From positions 1 through 64,000 of IMG/VR virus record IMGVR_UViG_3300050343_000285: a stretch of DNA of 64,000 nt. One strand, 5' to 3'. The notes under the pieces were generated by a model that worked only from the letters and a program-made list of their open reading frames with translations, ran no database searches and was not told the origin of the DNA. This document shows positions 6,250 through 13,042 of this stretch, in pieces. This DNA is from a virus. The position numbers were made by a program, and so were the translations under genes. Positions within the stretch are counted from its first letter, which is position 1. Each line of letters opens with the position of its first letter.

Positions 6250-6590
6250 AAGACCCGTTACAGCCCTACTTCTCAAAGATGTCTTTTAGTCAAATAAGAC
6301 TAATAACCCTCATAACGATTTTCAGCGATCTGTAACGGGTAATAGATAAACCGCCTTGCCCCATGAAACAATAACAGGATAGGTCTTACAGGCGGTTATA
6401 TTATTGGACGGGGAGGACTTCTTTTTCTACCTCCAACTTTTCAGGGCATGATATGTCAGTGTTCCCTACTTCGCACCGCTAGCCCAAACCTCAAGCACTC
6501 GCCCGTTGGTAAGGATTCGCGTACTGTTGCACCCTCATGCGGGCCAGCACACTTTCAGTCACCGTCCTATAACAGGGTAGCGAACCCTGC
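6250..6590. other. Structured non-coding region
   Basis: There is no coding frame here, but several strong stems: a perfect 10-bp pair (6254-6263 with 6330-6339), AACCGCC/GGCGGTT (6349-6355 with 6391-6397), ggagg/cctcc (6412-6416 with 6430-6434), ggacgg/ccgtcc spanning 6406-6567, gcccg/cgggc (6501-6505 with 6540-6544) and a 6-bp hairpin just after the stop of the 6602 gene (6573-6589). It is more GC-rich than the surroundings. It may be a non-coding RNA or a long structured 3' UTR; the strand is not certain and no known RNA family was recognised. Confidence 0.5.
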
Positions 6591-6601
6591 TATGTATTGT
6601 A

Positions 6602-7117
6602 TTATGTTTCCTCCATAGTATCATAGTATTCGTGCATACTGAACTCATCTCGCAGAGATTCTGGAAAATCGTTCCAGTTGCCCTCATAAGAATCATCCGT
6701 ACCATTGTGCCATATTCCGGCAAAACTCATCCCTGGCTCAAAATAGGACGCTTGTACGTCAAATCCCAAGACTACCAACCTCTCATAGAATCCCAATGGA
6801 GGACTCCATGCACTATCGAACGTTATACTAAGTTCGTTATCTACCCTAGTTGGTTCCAGACCATACCCATCTCCACATCCAATATCCCACTTTGTACCCC
6901 AATTGGCTACACGCCATAGATACCAGTTGTTGTTTACGTTATCATCTTTGCTCATAGCCTTATTCTCACCCATCATCATAGTTGGATCACTGGGATCTCG
7001 TGGAGTAGGATAGAAAGTTTCGATAGTCCAATCATTCCGATAGGCTTTCTCGAATTTGTCCAGCATAGACTTATCTTCGTGTGTTACAGTCAATTTATTC
7101 ATGCACCAATTAGGCAT
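6602..7117 (-). CDS. YubB/Api92-like ferredoxin-fold protein, 171 aa
   Basis: The start MPNWCMNKLTVTH and the motif NWGTKWDIG followed by ITFDSAWSPPLGFYERL match the small phage/plasmid family annotated as Api92-like or YubB, with a ferredoxin-like fold and unknown function. The length is normal for the family. It overlaps the upstream gene by 8 nt and is followed by a hairpin and the structured region at 6250-6590. Confidence 0.7.
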   Translation of the reverse strand: MPNWCMNKLTVTHEDKSMLDKFEKAYRNDWTIETFYPTPRDPSDPTMMMGENKAMSKDDNVNNNWYLWRVANWGTKWDIGCGDGYGLEPTRVDNELSITFDSAWSPPLGFYERLVVLGFDVQASYFEPGMSFAGIWHNGTDDSYEGNWNDFPESLRDEFSMHEYYDTMEET

Positions 7118-7508
7118 AACATCTCTCCTCTACAATATGTATTCTGTTGCCGTCCGTGACCAGACTATTAAAGTCATAGTCGTCCCAATCAAAATCGCCG
7201 TCATCATTCACTCGTCTCCAACTTGGCTCGACTATAGGATTATAACATAATCTTTCTAGGTTGTCAATAGGTATACTACCCTTTTCATTTATAAAAAAGT
7301 TATCACATTCTACCCAACCACAGACATCCTTCTTTCCTGCTGCATGAACTTTCTTAGCAGCATTTTTTTTATTTATTAGTATACAGCCTGTCATTTCGAT
7401 CTGATACTTTTGTGGATCAAGATACGAGACTGTACCATCCCATGCTCTAATCTGCCAGTGCATATAGTGCTTACCACGTTGCAAGTGAAATCGTACTCTG
7501 TATTTCAT
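7110..7508 (-). CDS. Conserved hypothetical phage/cyanobacterial-type protein, 132 aa
   Basis: The sequence MKYRVRFHLQRGKHYMHWQIR ... CGWVECDNFF ... YNPIVEPSWR resembles a small family I associate with cyanobacteria and aquatic phages; function unknown. The ATG at 7508 has AGGAGATAATT before it and fits the promoter at 7527-7555. The longer open frame upstream starts inside the promoter and is rejected. Confidence 0.7.
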   Translation of the reverse strand: MKYRVRFHLQRGKHYMHWQIRAWDGTVSYLDPQKYQIEMTGCILINKKNAAKKVHAAGKKDVCGWVECDNFFINEKGSIPIDNLERLCYNPIVEPSWRRVNDDGDFDWDDYDFNSLVTDGNRIHIVEERCYA

Positions 7509-7526
7509 AATTATCTCCTTCTCCCT

Positions 7527-7555
7527 AGTATACATTATCGGCATTATATTGTCAA
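7527..7555 (-). promoter_or_regulatory. Sigma70-like promoter
   Basis: TTGACA, 17-nt spacer with CCGATAATG, TATACT (minus strand), for the 7110 and 6602 genes. Confidence 0.8.
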
Positions 7556-7567
7556 GAACTTTAGTAA

Positions 7568-7618
7568 TTTCGCTGACTGCACCATTGCCACCAATCCTAT
7601 AGGATAGGGTGAGACATA
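7568..7618 (-). repeat. AGTCAGCGAA-family element, copy E
   Basis: Stem ATCC-tata-GGAT inside CACC/GGTG, ending CAGTCAGCGAAA. It lies between the ncRNA candidate and the 7527-7555 promoter. Confidence 0.7.
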
Positions 7619-7624
7619 ATAGGA

Positions 7625-7824
7625 CTTAGGCATTACTCGTACTAGAGCAACTCTTTCCCGTATACCTGTCAGGCTGCCAAGGTGGTATACGCCCTATCCA
7701 TCTTAATGTACGGCCATCGCACTAGGGACTTGCACCCTACAAGTATCTCCGAATGTTTGACGACAAAGCCTTATCGTATCACAATCTTGGGCTTGAATAC
7801 TTGGGTAACTCTTCCGTGCCATGT
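7625..7824 (-). ncRNA. Promoter-driven structured ncRNA candidate
   Basis: A consensus promoter (7831-7858) starts transcription near 7824, but no protein frame follows for about 280 nt. Pairing is extensive: ATGGCAC/GTGCGAT closes 7716-7822 (one mismatch), a T-arm-like hairpin TAGGG-TGCAAGT-CCCTA (7723-7739) lies directly inside it, a perfect 7-bp helix joins 7740-7746 with 7797-7803, and a separate 8-bp hairpin CGTATACC/GGTATACG spans 7659-7691. The first domain mimics a tRNA (acceptor next to T-arm) but at 107 nt is too long and has no usable D or anticodon arm. The 3' end is unknown. Confidence 0.6.
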
Positions 7825-7830
7825 ATTGTA

Positions 7831-7858
7831 AGTATACTATATTTATCGTCATTGTCAA
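7831..7858 (-). promoter_or_regulatory. Sigma70-like promoter with no ORF downstream
   Basis: TTGACA, 16-nt spacer with ACGATAAATA, TATACT (minus strand). It drives the ncRNA candidate. Confidence 0.8.
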
Positions 7859-7891
7859 TAGTATTCTTTAGTATAATATAGAAATAATTAT

Positions 7892-7947
7892 GGCACAAGG
7901 AGTGCGGCCGGGTCGCACGTAAGTCCTTATTCTACAACAACTTACGT
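7892..7947 (+). repeat. GGCAC-N5-GTGCGGCC block plus hairpin H6
   Basis: Block GGCACaaggaGTGCGGCCG (7892-7910) and hairpin ACGTAAGT/ACTTACGT (7917-7947). The stop codon of the 7942 gene (TAA) lies in the hairpin arm. Confidence 0.8.
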
Positions 7948-8169
7948 AGGGTATCCTTCTTTTCTTAAAATGTCTTTAGTTGGTACGACAAAAGTTAATT
8001 GGTCCGCATTCGTATAGTCTTTCATTCCACGCTGATCAATATACATATACTCGTCTAAAATATCATGTTTATTCATTTCATGTATCACTGTTCTACAGGC
8101 AGCGTAGGGTTGTTGACTTGTCGAATAAATTAATTGTAGAGTACCACTTGAAATATAATATTTAGCCAT
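7942..8169 (-). CDS. Hypothetical small phage protein, 75 aa
   Basis: Starts MAKYYISSGTLQLIYST, a short beta-type domain I have seen in cyanophage-like genomes, function unknown. It overlaps the upstream zinc-ribbon gene by 8 nt. Its TAA stop is formed by the arm of hairpin H6, so the repeat directly abuts the coding end. Confidence 0.7.
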   Translation of the reverse strand: MAKYYISSGTLQLIYSTSQQPYAACRTVIHEMNKHDILDEYMYIDQRGMKDYTNADQLTFVVPTKDILRKEGYPT

Positions 8170-8332
8170 CTATCCATACCTCCGAGTGTGAATATTCCAT
8201 ATCTATATCACATCCACCGCAAACAGGAGTTCCATTCTGTTCGTACCAATCTGGCATTATCTCAACTTCTGTACTACAGTCTTGACATATCCAAAAATTT
8301 TTTATGTGATCATCTGGTATTTTTGTAAACAT
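8162..8332 (-). CDS. Small zinc-ribbon protein, 56 aa
   Basis: Two CxxC pairs (CQDC and CGGC, about 25 residues apart) form a probable zinc ribbon in a short protein starting MFTKIPDDHIKNFW. Binding to nucleic acid or a protein partner is the usual role for such ribbons; no target is evident. The ATG at 8332 is chosen over a longer frame that overlaps the end of the upstream gene. It sits in a three-gene unit with 8347 and 7942. Confidence 0.6.
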   Translation of the reverse strand: MFTKIPDDHIKNFWICQDCSTEVEIMPDWYEQNGTPVCGGCDIDMEYSHSEVWIDG

Positions 8333-8346
8333 TATAGGATTCTTTC

Positions 8347-9057
8347 TTAATGAGATGGAAACAATACGTTGCCTAATCCCTTTACGCACAAATTACAGGC
8401 TACACTATTCTTAGTAGGGGTGCAAGTAACAACACCACGACCACGACGAATCTCTGGACAAGTAATATATTTTTCTTCACCAAGAACAACCAACTTGGGC
8501 AGACTATCACGCCATTCTTGAGCCTTAACCTTTCCCCTTGGACGTTTAGTAGCAATTTTTTCGTCGCTATCGCACCATGCGAATAATTTGAAACCTACCG
8601 CTTTGGCATCGAGAACATTTTGAGCATTGTGGACACTAGCATATACAGCCATATACTTGTCCAGACTAACAAGCCGACTATCATAAATATGAGTATAAAA
8701 CCACATATCTGGCAAATTACCACCAGAGGCAAGAATACTCTCGCAAGCCCATACGATATTATCGACATATTCTACATCCAATTCTGAACCATTTTTATAA
8801 AAATCACCACGCTCATGCCAACGAATAGACTTATCTTTTTTTTCTGCGTTCACTATCATAGCACGGATTTTGTTTTTCTCCGTGATTAGATTCTGCATAC
8901 CAGCAGGACGAACACCGGGATAAATTTTTTCTAATTGTTCGGCATAACAACCATTACCTAGAAAATCACAACTAGGCGGGCATGTGTCCCCAACTGGTCG
9001 AGAAACTACAATACATTTTTCTTTACCTAGTTTATCATTACCGTTTGCTGTTTTCAT
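8347..9057 (-). CDS. Gp88-like cysteine-rich phage protein, 236 aa
   Basis: The N-terminal motif (DTCPPSCDFLGNGCYAEQ) followed by RWHERGDF and a C-terminal CPEIRRGRGVVTCTPTKNSVACNLC match the phage protein family named after mycobacteriophage gene product 88. The spaced cysteines could bind metal or an iron-sulfur cluster, but the activity of the family is not established. The promoter at 9085-9112 and a GGAGAG ribosome binding site support the start. It is the first gene of its unit. Confidence 0.75.
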   Translation of the reverse strand: MKTANGNDKLGKEKCIVVSRPVGDTCPPSCDFLGNGCYAEQLEKIYPGVRPAGMQNLITEKNKIRAMIVNAEKKDKSIRWHERGDFYKNGSELDVEYVDNIVWACESILASGGNLPDMWFYTHIYDSRLVSLDKYMAVYASVHNAQNVLDAKAVGFKLFAWCDSDEKIATKRPRGKVKAQEWRDSLPKLVVLGEEKYITCPEIRRGRGVVTCTPTKNSVACNLCVKGLGNVLFPSH

Positions 9058-9084
9058 AATACTGCTCTCCGTGTGTGTGCTTCA

Positions 9085-9112
9085 AGTATATCATATTATC
9101 GTCTGGTGTCAA
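9085..9112 (-). promoter_or_regulatory. Sigma70-like promoter
   Basis: TTGACA, 16-nt spacer with ACGATAATATGA, TATACT, for the Gp88-like gene. Confidence 0.8.
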
Positions 9113-9164
9113 CTAAAAACTATAGAAAAAATAAAAATAATGTTTGGCACAGAATTTGCTACAC

Positions 9165-9215
9165 TTTCGCTGGCTATACCATATCGGCCCAGCCTTTAGG
9201 CTTAGATAAGACATG
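9165..9215 (-). repeat. AGTCAGCGAA-family element, copy F
   Basis: Stem AGCC-taaa-GGCT and terminal TAGCCAGCGAAA on the minus strand, adjacent to H7. Compensatory base changes relative to copies C, D and E. Confidence 0.7.
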
Positions 9216-9224
9216 AGGTCTTTC

Positions 9225-9279
9225 GGCACACGGAGTGCGGCCGGTCCGCACCTAAGTCATTGCTGGGCAACAACTTAGG
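9225..9279 (+). repeat. GGCAC-N5-GTGCGGCC block plus hairpin H7
   Basis: Block GGCACacggaGTGCGGCCG (9225-9243) then CCTAAGT/ACTTAGG hairpin (9251-9279); compensatory C-G in place of G-C. Confidence 0.8.
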
Positions 9280-9311
9280 GCGGTTCACGGCACACACACC
9301 ACGGAAGAGAG

Positions 9312-9695
9312 TTATGCTACTGCCCAACCAAATAATGGCTTGCGGCAGTTCTTTACACGTTCGCAGTAAAACTGTCGAACATTACCATCCACTGTTTCAC
9401 ATGTTACCAAATGATTGGTACGCTGAAACTTTGGATCATTTCGACGATAGGTACTATGAGCATTCATTTTACGAATTGTCCGCTCGTCGAACTTTACAAC
9501 AGGCTCCACAACGCGAGCCAAAACACGTTTTGAGTCTCCGTGTAGAGGTTGCATATACTCAAAGTTGTATACTTCTCCAACTTGAGCATTGCACAAACTA
9601 GCACGAAAACCACCATATACAGCATAGATACCAAACGCAATCAACGCAAGGGCTCCTGCTGCTAAGATACCAGCAATCAACATTACATTATCCAT
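9312..9695 (-). CDS. Membrane-anchored protein, 127 aa
   Basis: N-terminal membrane helix (about residues 5-27, LIAGILAAGALALIAFGIYAV), then a soluble domain of about 95 residues rich in basic residues, containing YNFEYMQPLHGDSKRVLARVVEPV and ending near FYCERVKNCRKPLFGWAVA. The domain reads like a small beta-barrel with a repeated R/V pattern, but I cannot name it. The ATG at 9695 has AGGAG 7 nt upstream and fits the promoter at 9733-9761. Confidence 0.7.
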   Translation of the reverse strand: MDNVMLIAGILAAGALALIAFGIYAVYGGFRASLCNAQVGEVYNFEYMQPLHGDSKRVLARVVEPVVKFDERTIRKMNAHSTYRRNDPKFQRTNHLVTCETVDGNVRQFYCERVKNCRKPLFGWAVA

Positions 9696-9732
9696 TATAA
9701 AACTCCTAAGTGTGAAAACCAAACCTAAAACC

Positions 9733-9761
9733 ATTCTACCATACTCTTGACACCGTGTCAA
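9733..9761 (-). promoter_or_regulatory. Sigma70-like promoter
   Basis: TTGACA, 17-nt spacer, TAGAAT; the spacer lacks the CGATAWWA tag. The -35 overlaps the stop of the 9758 gene. Confidence 0.7.
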
Positions 9762-10060
9762 GCCTTAATCGTCATTCCATCCTCAAAAGGTGTAATCCCA
9801 TTTACATACCATTCCCAATTTTCTTGGCGTACATAAAAAGGACTAAACTTATTGATTCTGTCTTTTGTCGTGGGTGATTTGTGCCCACCATGTCTTAGCG
9901 TTACGCTGTCGTCATCATGAATAGTAACAACATCCGTACTGTATAACATGAAAGCCACGCTACCATCCGGCTTGATTCTTGCGGTGGTATTATTGGCTAC
10001 CTTACGTTGCATTCTGTTAGTCTTACCTAAAACCAATTGTGTTGCTTCTGCGTGTGTCAT
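9758..10060 (-). CDS. Conserved small phage protein, 100 aa
   Basis: The segment DVVTIHDDDSVTLRHGGHKSPTTKDRINKF matches a widespread small phage domain, commonly of the form DVVxxxxDGxxTLxSGGWRTxTTKDRIN, seen in many unrelated phages. Function unknown. It starts after AGGAGAAAT, with a class-2 promoter at 10091-10118. Confidence 0.75.
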   Translation of the reverse strand: MTHAEATQLVLGKTNRMQRKVANNTTARIKPDGSVAFMLYSTDVVTIHDDDSVTLRHGGHKSPTTKDRINKFSPFYVRQENWEWYVNGITPFEDGMTIKA

Positions 10061-10090
10061 AAGTATTTCTCCTTACTTGTTATATCGTCA

Positions 10091-10118
10091 ATTATACAGG
10101 GTAAACTTTAGTTGTCAA
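10091..10118 (-). promoter_or_regulatory. Sigma70-like promoter (class with ACTAAAGTT spacer)
   Basis: TTGACA, 16-nt spacer starting ACTAAAGTT, TATAAT, then CGATATAAC downstream of the -10. Confidence 0.8.
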
Positions 10119-10142
10119 CAGAAAAAAAAGAAAATAATTTTT

Positions 10143-10197
10143 GGCATACTGCGTGCGGCCTCTTTTTATGTAAGTCCTTATAGATCAATCACTTACG
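10143..10197 (+). repeat. GGCAT-N5-GTGCGGCC block plus hairpin H8
   Basis: Block GGCATactgcGTGCGGCC (10143-10160), hairpin GTAAGT/ACTTAC (10169-10197). The TGA of the 10185 gene falls in the loop. Confidence 0.8.
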
Positions 10198-10478
10198 TTC
10201 ATATCTCTGTGACCCCAAAATCTCATTTCGTTTTCTTTATCATCCCAATAGCATTGTACCTCATCTTTAGAACATAGTTCGGCTAATACAAAACCCATAT
10301 TCATACTATTGACATCTTCTAAAAACATTTCCATTTTTTCTCTAGTAGATATAAACTCCCCATCGTCTTCTTCACAATAGCCACGTAAATGATTAATCAA
10401 CATACCCTCATTAAGATTTTCAAAGTCTGGAATTATATGTTCAACAACGCGATTAAGATCTACCGCAAATTCTTCCAT
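10185..10478 (-). CDS. Hypothetical acidic protein, 97 aa
   Basis: Unrecognised acidic helical protein starting MEEFAVDLNRVVEHIIPDFENL. The ATG at 10478 has AAGGAG 8 nt upstream and is preferred over a longer frame overlapping the upstream gene. Its last codons and stop run into hairpin H8. It probably shares the transcript of the 10504 gene. Confidence 0.65.
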   Translation of the reverse strand: MEEFAVDLNRVVEHIIPDFENLNEGMLINHLRGYCEEDDGEFISTREKMEMFLEDVNSMNMGFVLAELCSKDEVQCYWDDKENEMRFWGHRDMNVSD

Positions 10479-10503
10479 GGTTTTTCTCCTTAATTTTTCA
10501 AAA

Positions 10504-11097
10504 TCAGCAACTAACAACCAACTCATCATCCTGTACTAAATTACGCTCTAGCATACGATCCATAATAGTATCCATAAGCCTACCATAATCATATGTTGGC
10601 TCATCTTGAAAATCAAGCCCTTCCGACGGGTGAATAATAAAGTCTAAGGTATCATGAGGTATTGATGCTGTTATCTTATCCCCACTATGTTCAAAATACT
10701 TACAAATATTATTATAACTACCTACAGCAATAGAATATGGTGCAGAAGTTTGAGTAAGTATGATGTAATCAAACATTTTTTCTATATTATAGTTTTTACC
10801 TAACTTGTTAGCAATCGTTACAGCATTGGTTTTGCCAGTACGTTTCTGGAACATTTTTTGTTGAGATTTTCCAGATACTCGTTCTTTACAAAAAGTCCAA
10901 TCGTATCCAACCTCATCTACATATTCTAGATATGGAAAAACTTTAGCATATTTTTTATCAATCAGTTTTGCTTTCATAAATCTGTGACCAGAATCATTTA
11001 AGCTGGCTCCAATGTTATGGCATTGTTGAAGTAGTTCGTGACAGCTTTTTGGACTGTTAGTTAAATAAGCTGAGAGTAAATTACTTACGGTTTTCAT
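10504..11097 (-). CDS. Hypothetical protein, 197 aa
   Basis: One of the larger early proteins. It is basic in the middle (RTGKTNAVTIANKLGKNYNIEKMF) and acidic at the C-terminus, with three cysteines in the first 30 residues and one at the very end. No family, transmembrane segment or catalytic motif is evident. The promoter at 11121-11149 gives it its own unit together with the 10185 gene. Confidence 0.7.
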   Translation of the reverse strand: MKTVSNLLSAYLTNSPKSCHELLQQCHNIGASLNDSGHRFMKAKLIDKKYAKVFPYLEYVDEVGYDWTFCKERVSGKSQQKMFQKRTGKTNAVTIANKLGKNYNIEKMFDYIILTQTSAPYSIAVGSYNNICKYFEHSGDKITASIPHDTLDFIIHPSEGLDFQDEPTYDYGRLMDTIMDRMLERNLVQDDELVVSC

Positions 11098-11120
11098 AGC
11101 GTTGTCCTTTCGTATTTAGT

Positions 11121-11149
11121 ATCTTACCATACTATTATCGACGTGTCAA
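11121..11149 (-). promoter_or_regulatory. Sigma70-like promoter
   Basis: TTGACA, 17-nt spacer with TCGATAATAG, TAAGAT. Confidence 0.75.
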
Positions 11150-11159
11150 TATCAAAACT

Positions 11160-11465
11160 TTATTCTTCGTAAGTAATAAATACCCACGACCACTCTCTGG
11201 TTTTTAGATTGTATTTATAATGTTTATAAACTACCCTATTGTAAATATGTCTATTGTCCACAGTGGTTTTAAGAATATCATTTTCCAGACTTATATCTAC
11301 TATATCAGAGTAGGGAAAGTCTAACAGCAAACGATAGTCGCTACTGTAAAACCAGTAGGTATTATATGTCTTATTGTATGTTCTATGGACACGTTCACCT
11401 ATATAATCTAAATCAATTACACAGTTTCCTGAAATAGCTAATCCTAAAATTAGTTTTAATAACAT
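11160..11465 (-). CDS. Putative secreted or membrane-associated protein, 101 aa
   Basis: Begins MLLKLILGLAISGNC, a short hydrophobic stretch after one Lys that resembles a signal peptide, ending at a Cys; the residue before it (Asn) makes a lipobox doubtful. The rest is rich in Tyr and beta-prone (HRTYNKTYNTYWFYSSDYR). Unrecognised. The promoter at 11501-11529 and the GGAGAAAAC ribosome binding site support the start. Confidence 0.65.
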   Translation of the reverse strand: MLLKLILGLAISGNCVIDLDYIGERVHRTYNKTYNTYWFYSSDYRLLLDFPYSDIVDISLENDILKTTVDNRHIYNRVVYKHYKYNLKTREWSWVFITYEE

Positions 11466-11500
11466 TTTGTTTTCTCCTTGTTTTAGTCTTAAGTATTGCT

Positions 11501-11529
11501 ATTCTACCAATTATTATCGTCTAGATCAA
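11501..11529 (-). promoter_or_regulatory. Sigma70-like promoter
   Basis: TTGATC, 17-nt spacer with ACGATAATAA, TAGAAT. Confidence 0.7.
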
Positions 11530-11558
11530 GCAATTTCTTGATTTTTATTTTGGTAGCT

Positions 11559-11603
11559 GTAAGTGCTTGTCAAATAAGAACTTAGGCACGCAGAGTGCGG
11601 CCG
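11559..11603 (+). repeat. Hairpin H9 fused to GGCAC-N5-GTGCGGCC block
   Basis: GTAAGT/ACTTAG hairpin (11559-11585) runs directly into GGCACgcagaGTGCGGCCG (11585-11603), as in H5. Confidence 0.75.
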
Positions 11604-11647
11604 GGTAGCCCCTCTAGGGGGTGAACCCTATTTGAGGAGCATTACCT

Positions 11648-11860
11648 TCAATTAGATGTAATATTGTTGTAAGGATAATTCCCATTATAAGGGCTGTTAC
11701 CATAATTCGGACTAGGCTCTTCTGGTCTTTCCTCGTAGTATTCTTCTCGTTCATATTCGCTCTCCTTAGCGTCTAACATATCCCTGAGATACCAACACAA
11801 CAACGTGCCGCATACATATCCTATCGTCAAACTAGCAACGTCAAGTTGAATAAAATTCAT
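11648..11860 (-). CDS. Small membrane protein with Tyr/Asn-rich tail, 70 aa
   Basis: Hydrophobic helix at about residues 8-25 (VASLTIGYVCGTLLCWYL), then an acidic Glu-rich stretch and a low-complexity tail of repeated N-Y-P/G units (NYGNSPYNGNYPYNN). No family is recognised. Its ATG overlaps the TGA of the upstream gene (ATGA). It is the last gene of a four-gene coupled unit (12488 to 11648). Confidence 0.65.
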   Translation of the reverse strand: MNFIQLDVASLTIGYVCGTLLCWYLRDMLDAKESEYEREEYYEERPEEPSPNYGNSPYNGNYPYNNITSN

Positions 11861-12087
11861 TCTCCCTTATACTCCTCATAAGTGAAACTTTGTACGCCAT
11901 TACGATATTGTTGCTCTACAACACCTGAAATTGCTACAATATTTTCTTGACGATCTTCTGGTGTGTTAAGATCAATTCTAGGTACTGCTACCATGATTGT
12001 CAAGTTGTCCTGCTCTTCGCCTGTAATTTCATCGACAATATTTTTGCAATCGTAGTATCTAAAATTTGGATCCATCGCGTTATTCAT
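11857..12087 (-). CDS. Hypothetical protein, 76 aa
   Basis: Acidic soluble protein starting MNNAMDPNFRYYDCKN, not recognised. It is coupled by 4-nt overlaps to genes on both sides, so it should be co-translated with them. Confidence 0.65.
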   Translation of the reverse strand: MNNAMDPNFRYYDCKNIVDEITGEEQDNLTIMVAVPRIDLNTPEDRQENIVAISGVVEQQYRNGVQSFTYEEYKGE

Positions 12088-12266
12088 TTTTCATCCCTGT
12101 ATCGTTTGAGTAATTCTTTAGAACCTGATCGAACCACATTTTCTAATATCTCTAATTCTGTCAAGTCTCCTCTCAATTTTGCTTTCGGGATGTCCTTTCC
12201 ACATTCCCTAACCCACATCTGTATATCTTCGGTTGGAAATTCGTCAAAATAGTATGGCATATCCAT
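12084..12266 (-). CDS. Hypothetical protein, 60 aa
   Basis: Small helical protein (MDMPYYFDEFPTEDIQMWVRECGKD...). The WVRECGKD segment resembles WIRTLGQD in the 15300 gene and WIKENGKD in the 227 gene, hinting at a shared short helix motif among these early proteins. It begins 3 nt after the stop of the upstream gene. Confidence 0.65.
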   Translation of the reverse strand: MDMPYYFDEFPTEDIQMWVRECGKDIPKAKLRGDLTELEILENVVRSGSKELLKRYRDEK

Positions 12267-12269
12267 AGT

Positions 12270-12488
12270 TTAACCCCAATCTTCTGGATACTCAAGACAG
12301 TCGTGGTAGCATTCCCATTCCGCCCCGTATCCGTATAGATCGTTACATTCCTGCTCAAGATCAGGCTGTCCGTCATCATCCCCATCATAGAAGGCATGTT
12401 CGTACTGATCATCCTCCATCATGTCACGGGTGTCAAGACCATCAACAACGTCCTCATCTGAACGATAAATGTTTTCAGCAGGTGTCAT
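12270..12488 (-). CDS. Hypothetical very acidic protein, 72 aa
   Basis: Starts MTPAENIYRSDEDVVDG at the ATG with GGAG 8 nt upstream. About one third of its residues are Asp or Glu (FYDGDDDGQPDLEQECND), a profile like phage DNA-mimic or inhibitor proteins, though no family is recognised and that idea is speculative. The promoter lies at 12525-12552. Confidence 0.65.
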   Translation of the reverse strand: MTPAENIYRSDEDVVDGLDTRDMMEDDQYEHAFYDGDDDGQPDLEQECNDLYGYGAEWECYHDCLEYPEDWG

Positions 12489-12524
12489 AACTTTTCTCCA
12501 ATTGGGTCTTGTTGTTATATTCCA

Positions 12525-12552
12525 AGTATACAATCATTATCGACATTGTCAA
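12525..12552 (-). promoter_or_regulatory. Sigma70-like promoter
   Basis: TTGACA, 16-nt spacer with TCGATAATGA, TATACT; first in line for the 12488-11648 operon. Confidence 0.8.
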
Positions 12553-12561
12553 GCGAAATCT

Positions 12562-12720
12562 TTATTTTTTTTCATAGATTGTGTCCAAGTAAATTTCCTC
12601 CGGCGTGATAACATAACCATACTCACAATTAGGGGTATACACTCCGAAATATACTTTTCCGTTGTCGTACCCTTCGAACCCGATCATCATGCCAAAGATA
12701 GTGTAGATTGTCAACATCAT
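12562..12720 (-). CDS. Hypothetical protein, 52 aa
   Basis: Starts MMLTIYTIFGMMIGFEGYDNG after CGGAG and has a mildly hydrophobic N-terminus that could be a weak signal or a membrane-associated helix. Unrecognised. A TGGACA followed by TCGATAATATATATA lies just upstream, but I could not place a good -10 box. Confidence 0.5.
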   Translation of the reverse strand: MMLTIYTIFGMMIGFEGYDNGKVYFGVYTPNCEYGYVITPEEIYLDTIYEKK

Positions 12721-12803
12721 TTTTCTCCGTGGGTTATTGTTTCCTATATATATTATCGACTTGTCCAGGCGAAAACATTAGGATAAAAAAGAAAATTTTT
12801 GGG

Positions 12804-12857
12804 AATTCACTGGCTGTCGTGCTATGACAAGTGAAGCGGGAGGCTTAGGTGCGACAG
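12804..12857 (-). repeat. AGTCAGCGAA-family element, copy G
   Basis: The most diverged copy: stem AAGC/GCTT and end CAGCCAGTGAA on the minus strand. It adjoins hairpin H10. Confidence 0.55.
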
Positions 12858-12873
12858 AACGTATACCAACTTT

Positions 12874-12921
12874 GGCGGCCGGTCGAACTGCTCGTAAGTC
12901 CTTTACTGACAACAACTTACG
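12874..12921 (+). repeat. GCGGCCG core plus hairpin H10
   Basis: Reduced GC block GGCGGCCG (12874-12881) and perfect CGTAAGT/ACTTACG hairpin (12893-12921). The loop contains TACTGACAACA. Confidence 0.75.
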
Positions 12922-12922
12922 A

Positions 12923-13042
12923 TTACTTTATGTTAAATACTAATTTAGTAAACATATAAGCAAACAACAACACGTACCCCATCGAAACGATAGGGCCGTA
13001 TTGCTGAATGAATGGAACCAAGTCAAGCCACGGCTGCATCAT
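12923..13042 (-). CDS. Tiny transmembrane protein overlapping the upstream gene, 39 aa
   Basis: Frame starting MMQPWLDLVPFIQQYG with a GAGG-type ribosome binding site, overlapping the last 20 nt of the 13023 gene in another frame. Its C-terminal half is a membrane helix (VSMGYVLLFAYMF) ending in basic residues. It ends next to hairpin H10. With 13283 and 4794 it belongs to a recurring group of tiny overlapping membrane peptides. Confidence 0.5.
   Translation of the reverse strand: MMQPWLDLVPFIQQYGPIVSMGYVLLFAYMFTKLVFNIK

Noticed and set aside
7716-7822. Canonical tRNA at the ncRNA locus
   Set aside because: Acceptor and T-arm look right, but 107 nt length, a TGCAAGT loop and no D or anticodon arm exclude a normal tRNA.
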